Notes under the pieces: generated by a model
Database searches by the model: none
Told to the model about the DNA's origin: nothing
What the model saw: only the letters and a program-made list of their open reading frames with translations
Translations under genes and position numbers: made by a program
Source: an uncultured Eubacteriales bacterium
GTDB lineage: Bacteria > Bacillota > Clostridia > Oscillospirales > Acutalibacteraceae
Length of the DNA stretch: 31,319 nucleotides
Assembly: GCA_934486455.1 (NCBI GenBank)
Contig: CAKSPR010000022.1
Span: 1 to 31,319 of the forward strand
Reading direction: 5' to 3'
Shown: piece after piece, positions 31,302 to 31,319 of the stretch
How positions within the stretch are numbered: position 1 is the stretch's first letter
How the letters are laid out: each line of letters opens with the position of its first letter

Positions 31302-31319
31302 AAGAACAGCGCTCAACAG

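Noticed and set aside
1..31319. CRISPR arrays, tRNA or rRNA genes, complete insertion sequences
   Set aside because: No regularly spaced direct repeats, no cloverleaf-like T-arm sequences, and no transposase frames were found.

Overview
The window looks like a chromosomal segment of a Gram-positive anaerobe of the class Clostridia, most likely a gut or rumen Ruminococcaceae/Oscillospirales relative. The evidence is the Firmicutes-type AGGAGG ribosome binding sites, TTGACA/TATAAT promoters, an RpfB/YabE-like 3D-domain protein, a type III pantothenate kinase, an OmpR/PhoR two-component pair and, most telling, four secreted proteins with dockerin-like repeats. Dockerins plug enzymes into cohesin scaffolds, so this organism probably builds a cellulosome-like or related extracellular complex. 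No scaffoldin, tRNA, rRNA, CRISPR array or intact insertion sequence is visible. The species cannot be named from the sequence alone.

Layout. 1-816 is non-coding or nearly so: a run of tight hairpins at the left edge, two terminator-like hairpins, an AT-rich stretch, a palindrome over a possible -10 box, a candidate 25-residue leader peptide and a strong promoter. 817-8727 is a rightward housekeeping block: a cell-wall 3D/G5 protein, coaX, tsaD, then a tightly overlapping znuA-znuC-znuB-bioY-rarA run for zinc or manganese uptake, biotin uptake and replication-fork maintenance. A bidirectional terminator ends it. 8919-9587 is a leftward membrane protein with a DUF4282-like core and a zinc ribbon. 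9806-12725 holds two secreted dockerin proteins, a papain-like cysteine peptidase and a protein with two PrcB-like domains. 12958-15284 is a leftward phosphate-type sensor kinase and response regulator with a Pho-box-like direct repeat in front. 15647-17200 is a solute-binding lipoprotein of the oligopeptide family.

17510-19672 is a leftward cytoplasmic GH78 alpha-L-rhamnosidase, divergent from rsmA and an acyltransferase-like membrane protein (19846-21464). A dCMP deaminase follows at 21524-22012. The right third (22348-31301) is dedicated to plant glycans: a very large secreted GH36 alpha-galactosidase with a C-terminal dockerin, then xylulokinase xylB followed by two tandem GH43 paralogues. 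One GH43 lacks a signal peptide; the other is secreted and has an N-terminal dockerin.

Together, the secreted GH36 and GH43 enzymes probably release galactose and arabinose or xylose units from hemicellulose or pectin while held on a scaffold. The cytoplasmic GH43, GH78 and XylB would finish imported oligosaccharides and phosphorylate xylulose. The peptidase/PrcB-like pair may modify or protect the extracellular complex. Eleven promoters with exactly 17-bp spacing could be read directly. Several of them settle start codons that lie well inside the longest open frames.
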